In this document: positions 14,965 through 17,746 of the stretch, piece after piece
Layout: every line of letters begins with the position of its first letter
How positions within the stretch are numbered: the first letter of the stretch is position 1
Source: CAZOWW01 sp964583765
Lineage (GTDB): Bacteria; Actinomycetota; Actinomycetes; Actinomycetales; Kineosporiaceae
NCBI GenBank assembly: GCA_964583765.1
Contig: CAZOWW010000117.1
Span: 1-17,746 of the forward strand
Reading direction: 5' to 3'
Length of the DNA stretch: 17,746 nucleotides
Notes under the pieces: model-generated
What the model was told of the DNA's origin: nothing
What the model saw: only the letters and a program-made list of their open reading frames with translations
Database searches by the model: none
Translations under genes and position numbers: made by a program

Positions 14965-16751
14965 ACGCCGAAGAGCCTGGACCGAACACGGAACCGACCG
15001 ATCCCGGACGGGGCGAGGACGCCGGCCTCGCCCCGTCTGCCGATGCACCACCCAGCAGCGAAGCAAGCGCCACGGTCCCCACCCGCACCGTCGTCCCGGA
15101 CCTGGTGCCCGCACGTATGGTCAACGAATTCGTGTACTGCCCACGCCTGTTCCACCTGGAATGGGTGCAGGGCCAGTTCGCCTCCAGCGACGACGTCGAG
15201 GAAGGCCTATACGTCCACCGGGTAGTCGACCAGCCCGGCGGCGACCTGCCGGCAGCGCAAGAGGACACCGAGGCCTTCGCCGGGCGCACCAGCCGATCCT
15301 TCTGGCTCAGCTCCACCACTCTCGGTGTCACCGCCAAGGTCGACATCGTTGAGATCGACAAGGACGGCGTCGTCATCCCGGTGGACTACAAGAAGGGCGG
15401 GCCCGACCGACACGGGCAGGTCCACGACACCGACCGCATCCAGTCAGTTCTGCAGGCACTGCTGCTGCGCGAGGCCGGATACCGCGTCACGCACGCCGAG
15501 GTCTGGTACGCCCAGACCCGCCACCGCCACGCCATCGAGATCACTGACAAGGACACCGGCGACGTCCAGCAGCTGCTCGCCCGACTGCGGGCCACCGCCG
15601 CCACCCCCGAGGCACCGGCCCCGCTACCGGACAGCCCCAAGTGCCCCCGCTGCTCGCTGGTCGGCATCTGCCTGCCCGACGAGGTCAACGCCCTGCGCGC
15701 CCGCGAGGACACCCCGCCGCGACCGCGCCGGCTCATGGCGGCGGACCCGGACAACCGCCCGGTCTACATCCAGGAACAAGGCACCGTCGTAGGTGTGCGG
15801 CGCGGACGCCTGGAGGTCTTCAAGGACGGCAAGGCCCTGGCCAGCTACCGGCTGATCGACGTCAGCCAACTGTGCCTGCAGGGCAACATCACCGTCAGCC
15901 CGCAGGCCATGCGGGAACTGTTCGCGCGCGAGATCCCCGTGTGCTGGTTCTCCTACGGCGGCTGGTTCGCCGGCATGTCCCAAGGCCTGCCCGGCAAGAA
16001 CGTCGACCTGCGCCGCGCCCAGTACACCAGCGCGCCGCAGCTGCTGAACGCCGTGGCCTCCCGGATCGTCGACGCCAAGATCCGTAACTGCCGGACCCTG
16101 CTGCGCCGCAACACCCGCGCGCCGCTGGACCGGGTCCTGGATCAGCTGCGGGATCTCGCCACCGCCGCCCGGGGAACCCTGAACCCGCCCACCCTGCTCG
16201 GCCTCGAAGGCACCGCGGCCCGCCTGTACTTCCACCACCTGCCCGACATGTTCACCGACCACCCCGCCGTGGACGTGTCCGGATTCTCCGCCCACGGCCG
16301 GGCCCGCAGACCCCCACCCGACCCGGTGAACGCGCTGCTGTCCTTCCTGTACGCCCTGCTCGTCAAGGACCTCACCGCCACCATCACCATGATCGGGTTC
16401 GACCCCTACCTGGGCGTCTACCACCAGCCCCGATTCGGGCGGCCTGCCCTGGCCCTGGACCTCGCCGAGGAATTCCGGCCCCTCATCGCCGACGGCACCG
16501 CCATCACCCTGATCAACAACCGGGAAATGCGCGCCTCCGACTTCCACCAACACGCCGGCGGCTGCCACCTCACCCGCGAGGGACGCCGCACCGTGCTCGC
16601 CGCCTACGAACGCCGCCTGGCCCAGGAGATCAAGCACCCCGTTTTCGGTTACCGCGTCCACTACCGCCGTGCCATGGACGTGCAAGCGCGCATCCTGGCC
16701 GCCCATCTGACGGGCGAACTGCCCGAGTACACCCCGTTCACCACCCGCTGA
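14961..16751 (+). CDS. cas4-cas1: Cas4-Cas1 fusion, CRISPR adaptation integrase with PAM-selecting nuclease
   Basis: This encodes 596 residues from a GTG overlapping the preceding stop (GTGA); GAGGAGGTG at 14936-14944 is somewhat distant. Residues 1-45 are acidic and Pro/Ala-rich, probably disordered. The Cas4 part (about 46-245) has the four iron-sulfur cysteines, Cys60 (YCPRLFH), Cys228, Cys231 and Cys237 (CPRCSLVGIC), and RecB-type nuclease residues Asp128 and Asp142-Tyr-Lys-Lys. The Cas1 part (about 265-596) begins RPVYIQEQGTVVGVRRGR and has the metal-binding set Glu416 (LLGLEGTAARLYF), His488 (GVYHQPRFGRP) and Glu503 or Asp500 (LALDLAEEF). All key residues are present, so the enzyme should be active. 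Such fusions are known in I-G, where Cas4 trims prespacers and fixes PAM and orientation before Cas1-Cas2 integration. The longer frame upstream overlaps csb3 and is not coding. Confidence 0.94.
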   Translation: MNAEEPGPNTEPTDPGRGEDAGLAPSADAPPSSEASATVPTRTVVPDLVPARMVNEFVYCPRLFHLEWVQGQFASSDDVEEGLYVHRVVDQPGGDLPAAQEDTEAFAGRTSRSFWLSSTTLGVTAKVDIVEIDKDGVVIPVDYKKGGPDRHGQVHDTDRIQSVLQALLLREAGYRVTHAEVWYAQTRHRHAIEITDKDTGDVQQLLARLRATAATPEAPAPLPDSPKCPRCSLVGICLPDEVNALRAREDTPPRPRRLMAADPDNRPVYIQEQGTVVGVRRGRLEVFKDGKALASYRLIDVSQLCLQGNITVSPQAMRELFAREIPVCWFSYGGWFAGMSQGLPGKNVDLRRAQYTSAPQLLNAVASRIVDAKIRNCRTLLRRNTRAPLDRVLDQLRDLATAARGTLNPPTLLGLEGTAARLYFHHLPDMFTDHPAVDVSGFSAHGRARRPPPDPVNALLSFLYALLVKDLTATITMIGFDPYLGVYHQPRFGRPALALDLAEEFRPLIADGTAITLINNREMRASDFHQHAGGCHLTREGRRTVLAAYERRLAQEIKHPVFGYRVHYRRAMDVQARILAAHLTGELPEYTPFTTR

Positions 16752-16753
16752 CC

Positions 16754-17038
16754 ATGGCCAGGCACCGGTACCTCATCACCTACGACATCAGCGACCCCCG
16801 CCGACTGCGCCACGTCTGCAAGACCATGGAGGAGTACGGAGACCGCATTCAGTACTCCGTGTTCATCTGCGACCTCAGCCGCACCGAACTCCTGCACGCC
16901 CGGACCGACATCGAGGCCATCCTTGAGCCCCAGGAAGACTCCGTCGTCATCATCGACCTGGGAGAACCCGACCACAGCGCGATCATCTTCATCGGCCGAC
17001 GCCGTAACCTCCCGACCACCAAGCCGAAGATCGTCTGA
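16754..17038 (+). CDS. cas2: CRISPR adaptation protein Cas2
   Basis: This encodes 94 residues, the usual Cas2 length. It opens with a ferredoxin-like strand, RYLITYDISDPRRLRHV, where Asp11 is the conserved acidic residue. It continues with MEEYGDRIQYSVFICDL, the typical second-strand segment. A VVIIDLG strand and a basic C-terminal tail follow. Cas2 dimers bridge two Cas1 dimers in the integrase complex. The ATG lies two bases after the cas4-cas1 stop, so it is co-translated, and it is the last protein gene before the leader and array. Confidence 0.94.
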   Translation: MARHRYLITYDISDPRRLRHVCKTMEEYGDRIQYSVFICDLSRTELLHARTDIEAILEPQEDSVVIIDLGEPDHSAIIFIGRRRNLPTTKPKIV

Positions 17039-17206
17039 TGCGAGCGCCCCGGTGACCACCCCGTCTCCTGTGACTGCTCGCACCCAGCTCAGCGCGCCAT
17101 TCCACCCCCACCACCCCCGCATCCGGCAGACTCTCGAACGACGACAACTACACCGCTCTCAACATGCACCAAAGCCGCAGGTCAACACCCGGAGTTTTCG
17201 CGAGCT
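17039..17206 (+). promoter_or_regulatory. CRISPR leader
   Basis: These 168 bases separate the cas2 stop from the first repeat. They contain no plausible gene. The last bases before the repeat, including GGAGTTTTCGCGAG, have a short T-run unusual for this window. By position this is the leader: it should carry the array promoter and the integration-guiding sequence. No -35/-10 pair is obvious. Confidence 0.6.
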
Positions 17207-17744
17207 CCCTTCCCGGCCTCCGTGGCCGGGCTCCGTCGCGGCTGGTACAGCCCTGGAGGGATCCACGTCGACCCCTCCCCTTCCCGGCCTCCGTGGCCGG
17301 GCTCCGTCGCGGCACCCAGTCCCAGCTCATCGCCGCGATCACCCAGCACCCCTTCCCGGCCTCCGTGGCCGGGCTCCGTCGCGGCCGGATCAACCACGGT
17401 GACCTCGTCCTCGGCTACGTCCTCCCTTCCCGGCCTCCGTGGCCGGGCTCCGTCGCGGCTCGCGGACCCAGAGCACGGCCGCGATCCCGTCAGGCCCTTC
17501 CCGGCCTCCGTGGCCGGGCTCCGTCGCGGCTAGCTCAGGGACCGCTCTTGCGTCAAGCGTGAGTCCCCTTCCCGGCCTCCGTGGCCGGGCTCCGTCGCGG
17601 CACCAGGTGGACCGAGTCGGGGGTCGTGAGGTCCGCGCCCTTCCCGGCCTCCGTGGCCGGGCTCCGTCGCGGCAGTATGATCAGCGCGCAGGCGGCACGC
17701 GTGGCCAGCCCTACCCGGCCTCCGTGGCCGGGCTCCGTCGCGGC
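17207..17744 (+). CRISPR. CRISPR array, eight 36-bp repeats and seven spacers, running to the window edge
   Basis: Repeats start at 17207, 17278, 17350, 17424, 17495, 17566, 17638 and 17709, each 36 bases. The first seven are identical; the eighth has A instead of T at repeat position 5. Each repeat contains a perfect 7-bp hairpin, CCCGGCC-TCCGT-GGCCGGG, and ends in CTCCGTCGCGGC, which would leave an 8-nt GTCGCGGC 5' handle if Csb2 cuts as in other type I systems. Spacers are 17243-17277 (35), 17314-17349 (36), 17386-17423 (38), 17460-17494 (35), 17531-17565 (35), 17602-17637 (36) and 17674-17708 (35). All differ. Two bases follow the last repeat, so the array may continue beyond the window. 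The leader at the cas2 side implies that 17243-17277 is the newest spacer. Confidence 0.98.
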
Positions 17745-17746
17745 GA

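Noticed and set aside
17243..17708. Self-targeting spacers against genes in this window
   Set aside because: Reading the spacers against both strands by eye gave no long match. A computed search of the whole genome would be needed.

Overview
The window is very GC-rich with actinobacterial-style coding (GTG starts, third-position G/C, tightly packed genes), so it most likely comes from a high-GC actinomycete (Streptomyces-like or a relative). The genus cannot be read from the sequence. There is one scaffold gap of exactly 100 Ns (4470-4569).

Left part (1-3956, plus strand). This holds a membrane-anchored hypothetical protein (42-932), a pair of uncharacterised proteins set head to tail with no spacer (1134-1658, 1659-2399), a SAM-dependent methyltransferase (2448-3182), and a small cupin-type gene broken by a 2-base insertion (3518-3861). 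None forms a recognisable pathway.

Middle part (3957-7822). A long minus-strand gene encodes a P-loop (AAA_16/STAND-like) ATPase with a hydrophobic insertion and a C-terminal array of 42-residue tetratricopeptide repeats. The assembly gap lies inside this array, and both gap edges fall exactly on repeat-unit boundaries. Upstream of it, also on the minus strand, are two tiny ORFs joined by an ATGA overlap. They are preceded by a perfect match to the mycobacterial-type LexA/SOS box, TCGAAC-N4-GTTCGA (7458-7473). A 13-bp-stem terminator hairpin (7710-7741) separates this region from the next.

Right part (7823-17746, plus strand). This is a complete subtype I-G (formerly I-U) CRISPR-Cas locus: csb1 (cas7), csb2 (Cas5-Cas6 fusion), cas3 with the HD nuclease at the C-terminus, a compact csb3-type (cas8-like) subunit, a cas4-cas1 fusion and cas2. 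A 168-bp leader follows, then an array of eight 36-bp repeats and seven 35-38 bp spacers running to the window edge. All six cas genes are spaced by -4 to +4 bases, indicating one translationally coupled operon. Csb1, Csb2 and the csb3-type protein would form the crRNA-guided surveillance complex, Csb2 would mature the crRNA, Cas3 would unwind and degrade the target, and Cas4-Cas1 with Cas2 would acquire spacers at the leader-proximal end.

The CRISPR system is a known subtype. The less explained material is the SOS-box/small-ORF unit, the ATPase-TPR protein beside the CRISPR locus, and the compact large-subunit candidate.
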